Below, in pieces: positions 28,385 through 39,053 of a stretch of 45,228 bases of DNA. The DNA is from Bacteroidales bacterium (lineage in GTDB: Bacteria; Bacteroidota; Bacteroidia; Bacteroidales; WCHB1-69). The notes under the pieces are model-generated. The model was given only the letters and a program-made list of their open reading frames with translations. It was not told where the DNA came from and made no database searches. The stretch spans positions 1-45,228 of the forward strand of contig JAKSMB010000010.1 in the NCBI GenBank assembly GCA_024400875.1. Reading direction: 5' to 3'. Position 1 is the first letter of the stretch; each line of letters opens with the position of its first letter. The position numbers and the translations under genes are program-made.

Positions 28385-30268
28385 ATGGGAAAGAGATTAC
28401 CCGTTTTTCTTATCTTGTTATGGAGCATATTGGCTGTGAATTTTGTTCACGGCCAGGGGCGTATACGCGAAAGAATCAACGATGTAAAAAACGCAGATCC
28501 ATTTGCTATTAGTGGACAAGTGGGGACGGGAATGGGTGTTTCATACAATTCAAATCAACCTGGAAGTACCCCTTTTTCTGCTAATATTTATGCCAGCTTG
28601 AATCTGTCATTCTATAGTTTTGAGCTGCCGTTGTCTTTCTATTTTAGTGATAATACAACTTCTTTTAGCTATCCGCAGTTGCCTACCTTCCATCTTGGAT
28701 TTATGCCAACGTGGCGCAATTTCAAGTTCCATATTGGTAGCAGTAGCATGCACTTCTCAAACTACACCTATTCGGGTTTGACCTTTATGGGTGGTGGTCT
28801 GGAATATCAGGGAAAACTGTTCCGCGCGTCTGCTTTCGGTGGCCTGTTGAACCGCGCGACACGCCCGAAGGGTTACGACGACCGCACCGCTATTCAGCAG
28901 TTGGCCGACTCTTTGTTAGGCTTGAACGTGCCCGAGGCTGATCTTCCTCAGTATCGTCGCGACGCTGTTGGTTTTAAGGTGGGTGTCGGCAATGAACGAA
29001 ACTTCATAGATTTCAGTGTCTTAAAAGCTAAAGATAAACTGAAGTCGTTGCCAGAAGAATGGCGAGACACAATTGCTCCGGAAGAGAATTTAGCAATTGG
29101 TCTTTCAGGTCGATTTGCCATAAAGAAGTGGTTCTCCTTTACCGCCAACTTGGGCGCAAGCGTGTATACCAACGATACCCGTGATTCCTTGGCTTCGATG
29201 ATCGGCAAGGAAGAGGCCGTGCAAAAATTGGTGAAATATACCAACTGGCTGATGCCATTCTGTAACAATACGAACTTCCGTTTGGCCGGCGATGCTGCCA
29301 TGAACTTCATAGCAAAAGGCTTTAATGGAAGTTTGACCTACCGTTTTATCCAACCTGACTATGTCTCCTTGGGCGCCTCAAAGTTCAATCAAAACTCCCA
29401 TAGCTTGGGTACGGTGATGAACTTCACAATGTTTAGAGGCCACTCGAACTTGAACCTTGTGGGTTACCTGCAACGTGACAACCTGAACAAAAAGCAGATG
29501 TATATGAACCAAGTGGCTACCTATTCATTGAACTGGAACAACCATATTGGCAATATTTTCAATATGGGTATCAATTATAGCGGCATCAAACAGGATCAGT
29601 TCAGCGGAACTTGTATCCTGGCCGATAGCCTTAAATTAAACCAAATCGTACATACACTTACTGTATCGCCTTCATTTACCATAGAAAAGGAATATACCCA
29701 CACGATTGGACTGAATGCTAACTTCGTACAGAATAGTAATCTCAACAAGTCTTATATCAATGGTGTAAATATAAAGACTTTGACAACGGGCATCTCATAC
29801 GGCATCGACTTTTCAGAAATCCGTCTGGGTGTTGATGCTGGTTACGATTTCTCTATGTCTTCGTCTGAATTCGCGAAGTATAATTCCCATGGCCTCAATG
29901 CGGGCGTGAACTATAAAATCATGCAAAAGGACAAACTGAGCTGGAATGTGAACTATAACGGCTCGTTTGCATACAATATTCAAAAGATGGATGGCGTGGA
30001 AAACGACTTCTCCATAAGTAATAGCATTGGTAGCAACTTCAGTTTCAACAAGGCCCATACGGCATCGTTGTATCTGTCGTTGAGCAATTTCAGTGATAAT
30101 GAACGTATTGGCCAACGTGTGGCTACCGATCTTGATTGTCGTTTTACCCTATCATACTCCTATTCATTTGCAGCGAGGGTGATTAAGAAAAAGACGAAAG
30201 CGGAAAGAGCACAAGATCGTCTTACTCGTAAAGCTGACAAACTGCAAAAACAAAGTGTAAAAAAATAA
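28385..30268 (+). CDS. outer-membrane beta-barrel protein, megaprotein locus
   Basis: A 627-residue exported protein: signal peptide KRLPVFLILLWSILAVNFVHG cleaved before QGR. From residue ~40 to ~595 alternating aromatic/polar strands recur (SFYSFELPLSFYFSDN, LNLVGYLQRDN, SLNWNNHIGNIFNMGINYSG, ISYGIDFSEIRLGVDAGYDF), typical of a large outer-membrane barrel. It lacks a TonB plug or POTRA domain. After the last strand (RFTLSYSYSFAARV) comes a ~35-residue very basic tail (KKKTKAERAQDRLTRKADK), unlike a barrel that ends in a terminal aromatic residue. It is encoded 21 bp before the 2916-residue megaprotein, so a role as its secretion or anchoring partner is plausible. Family not recognised. Confidence 0.72.
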   Translation: MGKRLPVFLILLWSILAVNFVHGQGRIRERINDVKNADPFAISGQVGTGMGVSYNSNQPGSTPFSANIYASLNLSFYSFELPLSFYFSDNTTSFSYPQLPTFHLGFMPTWRNFKFHIGSSSMHFSNYTYSGLTFMGGGLEYQGKLFRASAFGGLLNRATRPKGYDDRTAIQQLADSLLGLNVPEADLPQYRRDAVGFKVGVGNERNFIDFSVLKAKDKLKSLPEEWRDTIAPEENLAIGLSGRFAIKKWFSFTANLGASVYTNDTRDSLASMIGKEEAVQKLVKYTNWLMPFCNNTNFRLAGDAAMNFIAKGFNGSLTYRFIQPDYVSLGASKFNQNSHSLGTVMNFTMFRGHSNLNLVGYLQRDNLNKKQMYMNQVATYSLNWNNHIGNIFNMGINYSGIKQDQFSGTCILADSLKLNQIVHTLTVSPSFTIEKEYTHTIGLNANFVQNSNLNKSYINGVNIKTLTTGISYGIDFSEIRLGVDAGYDFSMSSSEFAKYNSHGLNAGVNYKIMQKDKLSWNVNYNGSFAYNIQKMDGVENDFSISNSIGSNFSFNKAHTASLYLSLSNFSDNERIGQRVATDLDCRFTLSYSYSFAARVIKKKTKAERAQDRLTRKADKLQKQSVKK

Positions 30269-30289
30269 CCCAAGATAATTCAATCGTCT

Positions 30290-33200
30290 ATGAAAAAGAT
30301 ATTTATCTTCTCGTTTTTATTGTTCTCCATAATTTTCCAATTGGGAAGACTTTCTGCACAGATTGTGACGACCATCACACCAAAGGTGAGCCTGTTCCCA
30401 TCTTCAGGTTTTAGCTATGTGGACGACCCCGCCCGTTATTTCAACATCCAGATGATCAACACTCAGGGTGATTCAAAACAGGTGTTCATCACCTTGGATA
30501 TCACGTGTGATTTCTCTGCTACGGGTGAGAATATCTATCTGAAAACCAAAAAGTCGTCGCAGCCGCATACCCCGCTGACTATTGGCTCGACTCCCGTTCA
30601 ATTGAATAGGGCTATCTTCGATCAACTGTTGGGACACCTCGGTCGTGGAGACTTGGATTACAACTTTGGTAAGGATAGACTGTCCGACGTGCTAACATTG
30701 CCGGAAGGCCAGTATAGAATATGTATTACACCGTATGAATGGACGGGGCATAATGATCAGAATCCAACGCAGTTGGGTGAACCTTGCTGCTATTCCTTTA
30801 CAATTTGCTATTCGGGCTCTGCTCCGGAGTTCACCTCTCCAGTGAATGGCTTTAGTGCCGCTAACCTCAACAATAGCAATCCCGCTAATAACTTGCTGTC
30901 GGCATCACCGAGTATCACATCCGATAACCGCAATTCTGCCGCTTATACCATATTGCCCTTACAACGCACGCTGAACTTCAACTGGACGGGCGTTATCTCC
31001 AACTGCTTGGCACCGAATGATTTCAACTATACGTTGAAACTCGTTGAAGTTTATAAAAATCAGAACGTGCAGGAGGCTATTCGCACTAATGCAACCCTGG
31101 CAACGATTGACGTGAAATCGAAAACGATGTACTCACATGATACGACGTCCAATCGCCATTTCCGTTTGAAACCTGGTCATGTGTATGCCGCTCAGGTGAT
31201 TGCCACATTGAAGGGCTCTATGATGACAGAGGTGCGCTTGGGCAATGAAGGAAAAAGTCAGGTGATTGCCTTCGTATGGGGCGATGTTCCTGTGGTTCAA
31301 GAATTACAAAGCAATACATCTTCCAATGTCTCTGATAATAGAGACGAGGTGCTGAAGTCTATCCGCACACCGTATCTTGTTGATCCAGGTAAGGATAAGA
31401 CTACTATTGATGCATTGAAAAAATCGTTCTCTTCGGAAAAGACCAATGAACCAGCTGATGACAATTACGGCACATACGTTTCTGGCGATGAACCTTACTA
31501 TAAGGTGAAGCCGTCAGATTCTTTGTTGGTGAAGTGGATGCCGGTACGTGGCGACTCCGTCTTCAAAGTTAACTATGTGGCTGAATTGTATGAATATGTA
31601 GGTGGCCCGGTGGCCAACTCTATGAATGTGACACCTATAAAGTCTAAAGGTGTTGACTTGGAAGCGCCACACGACTTTGGCGTATCAAATACCGAGGTGA
31701 TCAATATCGCAACGAATGGTTGGTCTGACACCTTGAAGGAAGGCTATAAATACGTACTTAACCTGAAGGCCGAAACCTTCTTCTCCTACAATGAGAAAAC
31801 AACTTATACGATAACAGATTACGTACATAATACGCCAACGAATAGAGATAGCGTGGTGAACTCAGTGAAGTTCTCCAGCGAAATGCTTCAGTCGAACGTC
31901 GTTTTCGCATGGGGCGTTGATAGTGGCGCACTTGACAAGGTTACCCCACCGCAGTTTACCTATCCTGTGGATAACTCCAAACGTGCATGGAACGATAGCA
32001 CTTGGACGGAGATTCCGGAAGTCGTTAAACGCGAGGACTTCTCCTTCCGTTGGAAGGCCGCTTCTGGCGTCGACTACGGCGATTCCGTCTTCTACAACTT
32101 GCGCATCGCCAAACTGCCGAAGGGTAAAACCCCGCAACAAGTGAAGGATACGTTCTACTTTAAATCAAATATCACAGATCTTTCTTATATCGATACCGTG
32201 CTGTTCGACTCCATCAAGGTGAACGAACAGTATCTGGCCATCTTGGAAACGAATATTAAGCAGTTGGGCGATACCTCTTCTCATTATAATATGTTGAATG
32301 GAGGTAAATCCTTGTATGCAACGTTCAAGCTGAAACCAGAACCGGAATTCAAGGCTGATATCAACACAAAGATTAAGTGCTTCCCTGATAAACTGAAGGA
32401 TTTAAGCAAGGAAACCATTACCCCGTCCACGGAAAGCCTCATTACCGAAAAGAAAAAACTGAAGATCGGCGACTTCCCGTTGGTGGTGCAGACCGCAACC
32501 TACGATACGACCAAGAAGGTGTATAATGGTGATGGTTACGTGATTTGGCATCCGCTGGGCGTTGACGTCCGTTTGAAAGTTCATTTCGATTCTGTACAAA
32601 TCAATAAAAACTACGAGATTATCAAAGGTACGGCAGTGAGTACAGCGACCGACTCTTCCACCTATCTTCCTGGTTTGATGAACGATCTGGAGATGGATAA
32701 GTGGACCAATGATGATATTAACAACATCACGTCAAAGTTGGGCGAAAACGAAACTATCAAGGGGTATTATGATAAGTTCCAAGAATATGGTGAGAAGTAT
32801 GGCAAGAAATATGGTGGTCTGTTAGGCCCAATCGTGGGTGAGAACATGGCTACCGAGGTGATGACCTTCCCATTGAGTATTACGGATGAAGATATTACCG
32901 GTTCGAAGAACATCATCTTCGCCATCAACAATATGTACTTCTCTCCGGAAACATCTTTGATGAATCTCTGGGCAATCTTTGCCGCTCAAAGCGATAACGG
33001 TTATGTACCGTTCCTCGCTAACAATATATGTATGGATCAACAAGGCTTCTTGGGTAACTCCAGTCAACATATCGAACTCTATATGGGTAGAGACTATGAG
33101 TTTACGATGCAGGATGGCTACAAGGTCCGTTTCAAAGCCTCATCCGATTTTGCCAACCCTAAAGATGGTACGGTTATCGTAGTGGATTCTGCAAAACTCG

Positions 33201-36200
33201 ATTATATGATGGCTGAAATCCATTTCGATATGGATAACAGTGATGTCTATGGTATCGAAGCGGATGGCACACCGCGTAAGGGTAAAACCGTTACGGCGAA
33301 ATTGCAGGCTAAAATTAAAGAATGGGACAACTGGTGGGCTAAAATTACGATGGACCCATTTGCTGTGGCCGATTGTGATCGCTTCACCTTCGTTCCTACA
33401 GGTAAGGGTATCTACTATGACCACTCTTCTACGGAAACACCAAATGGTATCACTTTCCCATCAAACTACCTGATGAATCAGGATAGTATTGCTACGGCGA
33501 ATAGTAATATAAAGGATGAAAAGACAAAGAAAGAGAAGGAAGATGAAGCAAAGAAGGCTTTGAATAAGGCTACCAAAGAGTGGCAAGGTTTCTATTGGGA
33601 CGAGTTGACCGTATTCCTTTCTGATGAAATCAGCAATACCTTTACGGAAGAGTCTAAGGACAGAAAAGACTCTATGGTTCAATATACCTATGGTATCAAC
33701 GGTACGATTAAGGATTCTGTACATTATTATTATCCAGGAAGCCGAATCAACTTCGGTGCAAAACAGTTGATGATTGACCACTCAGGTTTTACGGCCGAAC
33801 TCTTTGCCCGCGATTTGATTAACGCGGAAACAAAAGATGGTGGTGGTTGGGCTTTCTCTTTGGATACTATTCGTGTGAACTTTGTGAAGAACAAATATAA
33901 AGAAGGTGTCATCAAGGGTGGATTCGGCATTCCGTTGTTCAGTGGCGGCTTCGACTATAATTGCTCCATTGGTTCCGACAGCTTGATGTTTGGTATTACG
34001 GCTAAGAACGATTCTCTGAAACTGGACATGTGGGTGGCCAATGTTCAATTTGATAGTGCTTCTTCCTATTTCAGAATCAAGAAAATCTACAAAGAAGACC
34101 GTACTCGCATTGATTTGACGATGAATGGTAAGATCAATGTGGACTTCAACAAGATTGGTCTTCCGCTCAATTTTGCATTGGCGAAGTTTGAGCACATGGG
34201 TATGCGTAACTACAACTTAAGCGGCAAACCGAAAGAGGGTACCGCTTCTATTGATAAGTTTGAATTCGATATTGGTGAGTGGTCGTTCGCTTCTCCGCAG
34301 AAGACCATTGGCGGGGCACCGTCGACGGGTGCTGGCGTACCGGCAGATGATAAGAACGTGGCATCCGTATCGTTTGGTGGCTTCACGTTCAGTATCACCA
34401 AACTTGATCCGATTATCGGATTTGAGGGAAACAACCTGAAATTGGGTATCTCAACAGGCGGCCAGATAAAGTTTGCAACCGAAGGTACCGACCTCGGCGC
34501 ATCTTGCGGCTTCTCCTTCTGGGGTATCGTTAACCCGAAAGATCACTTCAAGGTGGTTAAGGTGGACGGAAAACTGAACTCTATTAAATTTGATAAGATC
34601 AACTTTGAGGTGTTTACCTTGGATGGCTCGCTCGACTTCTTCGACAGCAAGAGCAATCCCGCCCCAGGTGGTACAAGCGGCAATGGCTTCGGCGGCTCAC
34701 TCAAGGTGACCATGATGAGCAAGGTTGAACTTGCTATGAAGGTCGGTTTCGGCTCTGAAGGCTCCGGTAGCAGCAAATATACATGGTGGTACTTCGATGG
34801 CGCTTGCAAGTTCCCAGGCGGTATTCCATTGGGCGCCGTAAGCATCAACGGCTTTTCTGGCGGTTTTGCTTATAATATGGCAGCTAAAAAATCACTCACC
34901 GATCCAAGCTACAACGCTGTAAATCTTCTGAAACAGGCTGACAAAAACACCAACGAGGATAAGACGTTCGCCTCTGGTATGGACTTCAAACCTTCAAAGA
35001 ATAGCTGGGTGGCTAATGCCGGTATCAGCATCACGCTTACGGGTCAGGAGAATACGATGAACGCCGATGGTTTGGTTTCTTTGCGTATCGCAAACAAACA
35101 CTTCTCCGGTATCTTCATCGATGCAAATGCTTACGTGCTCAGTAAGATGGACAAAACGAAAACGCCGGGTGACGGTAGCAACAACACCTCCCCGTTGATC
35201 CGCGCAAAGGCTATTATGGGCTTTGAAACAACCAAGAAATACGACTATTTCCGTCTCTCTATCGCTGTCAAGGCCAACATCAATCTGCAAAACTTGTTGG
35301 AAGGTGTAAGTTCAACGACGTTAGGTAGCGCGTTGTCGGGTATTCACGGGGGTACATCTCTGCTTACCAGTTCGAACGTGACCAAGACCTTGGATGCTCT
35401 AACAAATAACAAATCCGGTTTAGGTTCACACACTGCAAGCGACCGCGAGTCGGCAGCTGCCGCCTCAAACAACTCTGGAGCTTCTTCTGTAGGCTTCAGC
35501 GTAACGGCCAGCATCCCTATCGACTTCGAGTTGAAATACTATAAGGAAAAAGAGGGCACCCATAAGAAAGGCTCCACCGACTGGTACTTTGCAATCGGTA
35601 AACCGAAATATGAAGAACGCGTTCAACTGAAAGCGGATCTGGACCTTGTCATCTGCAAGTCCAATGCGGAATTCACCTTCTATATGCAAACCGGTAATGC
35701 ATTTGCTTACCAGATGCCACCTTTGAGCAAGGATTTGCAGAACTTCTTCTTCGGCTCGGGTAGCGGTAAGAAAAACGACGCTAGCCGTGATGATATCAAG
35801 AAAAACCGTATGATTTCATCCACCGACTGGTTGAATATCGACAAGGGGGGTGGCTTCTGTATGGGTTCAACTTTCCACGCTTACGTGGGCTTCGACTGCT
35901 TCCTGTACGTGCATGTGACTGCAGACCTTGGTTTCGACGTTGCCTTAATGAACGTGAATGGCGTTGGCTGTCCGGGACATCCGCAGATTGGTAAACACAA
36001 CTTCTATGCACTCGGTCGTGCTTACGCTGCCTTGCAAGGTGACGTTGGCTTGAAATTGAACCTCGGTTTCTGGAAGGGCGAAATCTCCCTCTTCAAGGCG
36101 GGTGTAGGTGCGCTCCTGCAAGGCGGTGGCCCGAACCCATCCTTCGCCTATGGCTTGCTCAGATTCAAGGTTAGCATGCTCAATGGTCTGCTTAAATTCA

Positions 36201-39040
36201 ACACCAGCGTCGATTTCTCTATGGGTGATGTCTGCGTGCCAGGTGTGGGCGACCCGTTGGCGAACGTGAAACTGTTCCAGAACGTAACTCCGGGCTTCGG
36301 TACGGAGGCTGCGGCAAATACAAAGAGCAATCTCCAATCTCCATTGCAAGTCGGCACCATCGTGTCTAACATGCCGTGGGATACGGATGTATATTTGAGC
36401 GATGGCCAAACGACCCGTCGTTTCAGATTTACCCTCGTTGAAAAAAATATCTCCTATTCTTTGAAACCGACCAACAAGAATTCCTATACTGTGGTTACTT
36501 CAAATGAACAGAAACTTCAATTCACTCCAAATTCGGATGATCCTAACGCTATTTTCTTTGAAACAAAAGAGGGTGGCTTTGTGGAAGATTGCAATGCTAA
36601 GTATTTCTTGAGAGCGATGGCCTTCGAAAGAAGAAAAACGGCACAAGGCGATACCAAAAACTACACTCTCCTGAATGGTAACGACTATCCGTATTATGTT
36701 ACGGGTGCCAATAGAGGTACGAAGAAAACAAGCAACACATCTGGATACGACTGGTTTGATCCTACCTTCTATAATGAAAAGACGAAGAAAAATGACGTAA
36801 AGGCCTTCAGGAAGGATACCACGATGTATTTCAAGACGATGGATATCGGCAACAGCGTGGGTGAGGTGGCCGTGTTCAGTTGGCCGTACAATGGTGATCA
36901 GGTCTTCCCGTGTAAGGAATATGTGCATACTGGCTCTGGCTCCAATGCGCAACCGTATGCTATGCTTTACTTGTACAAACAATGCGATAACCTGTTTGAC
37001 AAGACGACGTTGAGCAATAAAGGTAAGCAACTCAAAATCTTCTTGTTGGGTAACGGTGGTGAAAAGGGCGATGTGTATGAATGTAGCTATACCTACTATA
37101 AGAATGCTACCGTCCCGTACGTGAAGGTTGCACTGCCGAAGAAACTTTATCAGTCTGATTTTGGTCCGCATAAACTTCGTTTCCTGGTGGTGGGCAAATC
37201 ACAGTATGATTCCGCTGTGGAGGCTGCAAGGAAGGCCATGACGGAAAAGAAGAAGGAACTTACGCAGTTGACCTCTAATTCGGTGTACAACCAGGCAACG
37301 AATGCTCATAAAGCCAACACCTCAAGTTCTGGCAAGAAGAGCGTTAACATCCAGAATCAGCAACTGGATGAAATCTACAACAACAAACAAAGCAATGGTA
37401 AGGATACGATGCTTTATTATCGTACACAGATGAAGAGCGACTTTTCAATATGCTCATCTATTGGCGAATGTATTTACGAATGGAACTGGTTCGTAGAAGG
37501 CAATTTTGATACGTATAACGAATTCTATCGTAAATATTATAACAGTTCTTTTGCAAGTCAGTTCCGAACATCCTCGGTTTACGATTATGGAACGTACAAT
37601 AGAATCCGATCTGGAAGTGTCAACTGTTATGCCTTAATTGAAAACCCATGGCCATTTATGAGCTATGATCCTTCAGAGTTGAAGGTCTATGCAAATGGTT
37701 GTGTGATGCCACCGCGTGCGTATTTCGCCATTAAGACGAATGGCAAAGGCTATACCGCTTTTTGGTGTATGCACAACGACTTCTATAGACGTTTTGTAAA
37801 TCTGTCGAACGATTTCAAAGAAACACCGTTGTTGCTGTATCGTTACACCGACAATAGCGGCGATGTGGATTACAACTTTAGCAAGTCGGTAAAGGATGCG
37901 CGTACGGTTAACGATGCCTCATTGCAGTCGGAACTCACCAACCGCTTGAAAGGTGGTTTGATTCGCAATTATACAACGTACTTCAAAGAAATCAGTTTGC
38001 GTGTGGGTGCCAATAACGACGTCTATCAAAATTGTTCCAAGGCAACATACGATCCTACGAAATCGAATTATAACTATACAAAGCCGGTTATTTTGAAGTT
38101 TGGCAATGGAATGGAACTGGAGCCGATGGACGAGAAGTACTTCGACAAGGAACGATCTGGTACATATAGTCTTGGACACACAGAAGCGCGTAATTACGGA
38201 TGGTGTATTTATGACTATGCAACGTATGCCGCATCCGATGATATTAAGAAATTCGCCAACTTCTTCCAAGAAAATGTGATCCATGCTCAACGTTACAACG
38301 GCAGAGGTTGGAGCCATAAGGTTGACTATTTCAAGGATTATTATAGTAACAAATACCGCAACTCAAGCATGTCATACGCAGATTTTCCGTATGATATGCC
38401 GGAAATCTATATTGTTACACACTATATGACAGCATTGCAGAACTTATATAGGGCAACCCAAAAGAATTACTCGTATGCAACCATCTATGATGGTACTTTC
38501 CAACTCTGTAACAAAAATGATTACTACATCCCTGCTTCTACGCTGCAATTGAAGGATGCCTATTGGGCTCTACATTGGTGGCAGTCGTATGCTCAGACCT
38601 TGGACTTCGAAGGAAATGGCTTCGACCGTGACTTTTATTATAGAAAAGACAATGCTAAGTATTACAACTATTTGTATAATAGGGATTTGAAGAGTAAGAA
38701 CAGCTCCTACAAGTCTTCGTTCCTGCCTCATCAATCTGAAAATTATTTTCCTGTGAATAATATGAAAATAGTAACTACGAAGTCGATACAGAATTACATC
38801 TGTATTTATTATATGACGGCTCAAAGCAGCGATTTCGAAAATTCGTTGATGCAGACGGCATACGATGTGAAATATAAGAAGGAGCTGATTTTCCATCCGA
38901 ATGCTATATACGATTTAAATGATGCGTATTATACCATTCCTTGGTCCAATACATGCACCTTTATGAATGTGAATCTTGGCAACTTTGGCTTGAAATATAT
39001 AAAGGATAATTATGGTAACATGGGTGAGTTTGGTCGTTAA
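30290..39040 (+). CDS. 2916-residue secreted megaprotein with TANFOR-like N-terminus
   Basis: Signal peptide KIFIFSFLLFSIIFQLGRLSA (cleavage before QIV). Residues ~25-180 (VTTITPKVSLFPSS ... LPEGQYRICITPYEW) resemble the TANFOR domain of large Bacteroidetes surface proteins, followed by FN3-like segments (LNFNWTGVISN, YTLKLVEVYKN). Residues ~700-1980 are long beta-rich repeats with Gly-rich amphipathic strands (FGGFTFSITKLDPIIGFEG, GFSGGFAYNM), suggesting a beta-solenoid or lipid-binding groove; a charged coil (KTKKEKEDEAKKALNKATKE) lies at ~1075-1100. Residues ~2050-2916 are Tyr/Asn/Ser-rich and end without a T9SS sorting domain. It sits between a barrel gene and an FN3 gene, probably as a surface or periplasm-spanning component. 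Function unknown; I know of no characterised homologue. Confidence 0.78.
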   Translation: MKKIFIFSFLLFSIIFQLGRLSAQIVTTITPKVSLFPSSGFSYVDDPARYFNIQMINTQGDSKQVFITLDITCDFSATGENIYLKTKKSSQPHTPLTIGSTPVQLNRAIFDQLLGHLGRGDLDYNFGKDRLSDVLTLPEGQYRICITPYEWTGHNDQNPTQLGEPCCYSFTICYSGSAPEFTSPVNGFSAANLNNSNPANNLLSASPSITSDNRNSAAYTILPLQRTLNFNWTGVISNCLAPNDFNYTLKLVEVYKNQNVQEAIRTNATLATIDVKSKTMYSHDTTSNRHFRLKPGHVYAAQVIATLKGSMMTEVRLGNEGKSQVIAFVWGDVPVVQELQSNTSSNVSDNRDEVLKSIRTPYLVDPGKDKTTIDALKKSFSSEKTNEPADDNYGTYVSGDEPYYKVKPSDSLLVKWMPVRGDSVFKVNYVAELYEYVGGPVANSMNVTPIKSKGVDLEAPHDFGVSNTEVINIATNGWSDTLKEGYKYVLNLKAETFFSYNEKTTYTITDYVHNTPTNRDSVVNSVKFSSEMLQSNVVFAWGVDSGALDKVTPPQFTYPVDNSKRAWNDSTWTEIPEVVKREDFSFRWKAASGVDYGDSVFYNLRIAKLPKGKTPQQVKDTFYFKSNITDLSYIDTVLFDSIKVNEQYLAILETNIKQLGDTSSHYNMLNGGKSLYATFKLKPEPEFKADINTKIKCFPDKLKDLSKETITPSTESLITEKKKLKIGDFPLVVQTATYDTTKKVYNGDGYVIWHPLGVDVRLKVHFDSVQINKNYEIIKGTAVSTATDSSTYLPGLMNDLEMDKWTNDDINNITSKLGENETIKGYYDKFQEYGEKYGKKYGGLLGPIVGENMATEVMTFPLSITDEDITGSKNIIFAINNMYFSPETSLMNLWAIFAAQSDNGYVPFLANNICMDQQGFLGNSSQHIELYMGRDYEFTMQDGYKVRFKASSDFANPKDGTVIVVDSAKLDYMMAEIHFDMDNSDVYGIEADGTPRKGKTVTAKLQAKIKEWDNWWAKITMDPFAVADCDRFTFVPTGKGIYYDHSSTETPNGITFPSNYLMNQDSIATANSNIKDEKTKKEKEDEAKKALNKATKEWQGFYWDELTVFLSDEISNTFTEESKDRKDSMVQYTYGINGTIKDSVHYYYPGSRINFGAKQLMIDHSGFTAELFARDLINAETKDGGGWAFSLDTIRVNFVKNKYKEGVIKGGFGIPLFSGGFDYNCSIGSDSLMFGITAKNDSLKLDMWVANVQFDSASSYFRIKKIYKEDRTRIDLTMNGKINVDFNKIGLPLNFALAKFEHMGMRNYNLSGKPKEGTASIDKFEFDIGEWSFASPQKTIGGAPSTGAGVPADDKNVASVSFGGFTFSITKLDPIIGFEGNNLKLGISTGGQIKFATEGTDLGASCGFSFWGIVNPKDHFKVVKVDGKLNSIKFDKINFEVFTLDGSLDFFDSKSNPAPGGTSGNGFGGSLKVTMMSKVELAMKVGFGSEGSGSSKYTWWYFDGACKFPGGIPLGAVSINGFSGGFAYNMAAKKSLTDPSYNAVNLLKQADKNTNEDKTFASGMDFKPSKNSWVANAGISITLTGQENTMNADGLVSLRIANKHFSGIFIDANAYVLSKMDKTKTPGDGSNNTSPLIRAKAIMGFETTKKYDYFRLSIAVKANINLQNLLEGVSSTTLGSALSGIHGGTSLLTSSNVTKTLDALTNNKSGLGSHTASDRESAAAASNNSGASSVGFSVTASIPIDFELKYYKEKEGTHKKGSTDWYFAIGKPKYEERVQLKADLDLVICKSNAEFTFYMQTGNAFAYQMPPLSKDLQNFFFGSGSGKKNDASRDDIKKNRMISSTDWLNIDKGGGFCMGSTFHAYVGFDCFLYVHVTADLGFDVALMNVNGVGCPGHPQIGKHNFYALGRAYAALQGDVGLKLNLGFWKGEISLFKAGVGALLQGGGPNPSFAYGLLRFKVSMLNGLLKFNTSVDFSMGDVCVPGVGDPLANVKLFQNVTPGFGTEAAANTKSNLQSPLQVGTIVSNMPWDTDVYLSDGQTTRRFRFTLVEKNISYSLKPTNKNSYTVVTSNEQKLQFTPNSDDPNAIFFETKEGGFVEDCNAKYFLRAMAFERRKTAQGDTKNYTLLNGNDYPYYVTGANRGTKKTSNTSGYDWFDPTFYNEKTKKNDVKAFRKDTTMYFKTMDIGNSVGEVAVFSWPYNGDQVFPCKEYVHTGSGSNAQPYAMLYLYKQCDNLFDKTTLSNKGKQLKIFLLGNGGEKGDVYECSYTYYKNATVPYVKVALPKKLYQSDFGPHKLRFLVVGKSQYDSAVEAARKAMTEKKKELTQLTSNSVYNQATNAHKANTSSSGKKSVNIQNQQLDEIYNNKQSNGKDTMLYYRTQMKSDFSICSSIGECIYEWNWFVEGNFDTYNEFYRKYYNSSFASQFRTSSVYDYGTYNRIRSGSVNCYALIENPWPFMSYDPSELKVYANGCVMPPRAYFAIKTNGKGYTAFWCMHNDFYRRFVNLSNDFKETPLLLYRYTDNSGDVDYNFSKSVKDARTVNDASLQSELTNRLKGGLIRNYTTYFKEISLRVGANNDVYQNCSKATYDPTKSNYNYTKPVILKFGNGMELEPMDEKYFDKERSGTYSLGHTEARNYGWCIYDYATYAASDDIKKFANFFQENVIHAQRYNGRGWSHKVDYFKDYYSNKYRNSSMSYADFPYDMPEIYIVTHYMTALQNLYRATQKNYSYATIYDGTFQLCNKNDYYIPASTLQLKDAYWALHWWQSYAQTLDFEGNGFDRDFYYRKDNAKYYNYLYNRDLKSKNSSYKSSFLPHQSENYFPVNNMKIVTTKSIQNYICIYYMTAQSSDFENSLMQTAYDVKYKKELIFHPNAIYDLNDAYYTIPWSNTCTFMNVNLGNFGLKYIKDNYGNMGEFGR

Positions 39041-39053
39041 GAAAAATAGAATT

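Noticed and set aside
38800-39040. T9SS sorting domain at the end of the megaprotein
   Set aside because: The last ~80 residues lack the YPNP-type start and the GxYxxxL/V-type strand pattern seen in the two true sorting domains of this window.
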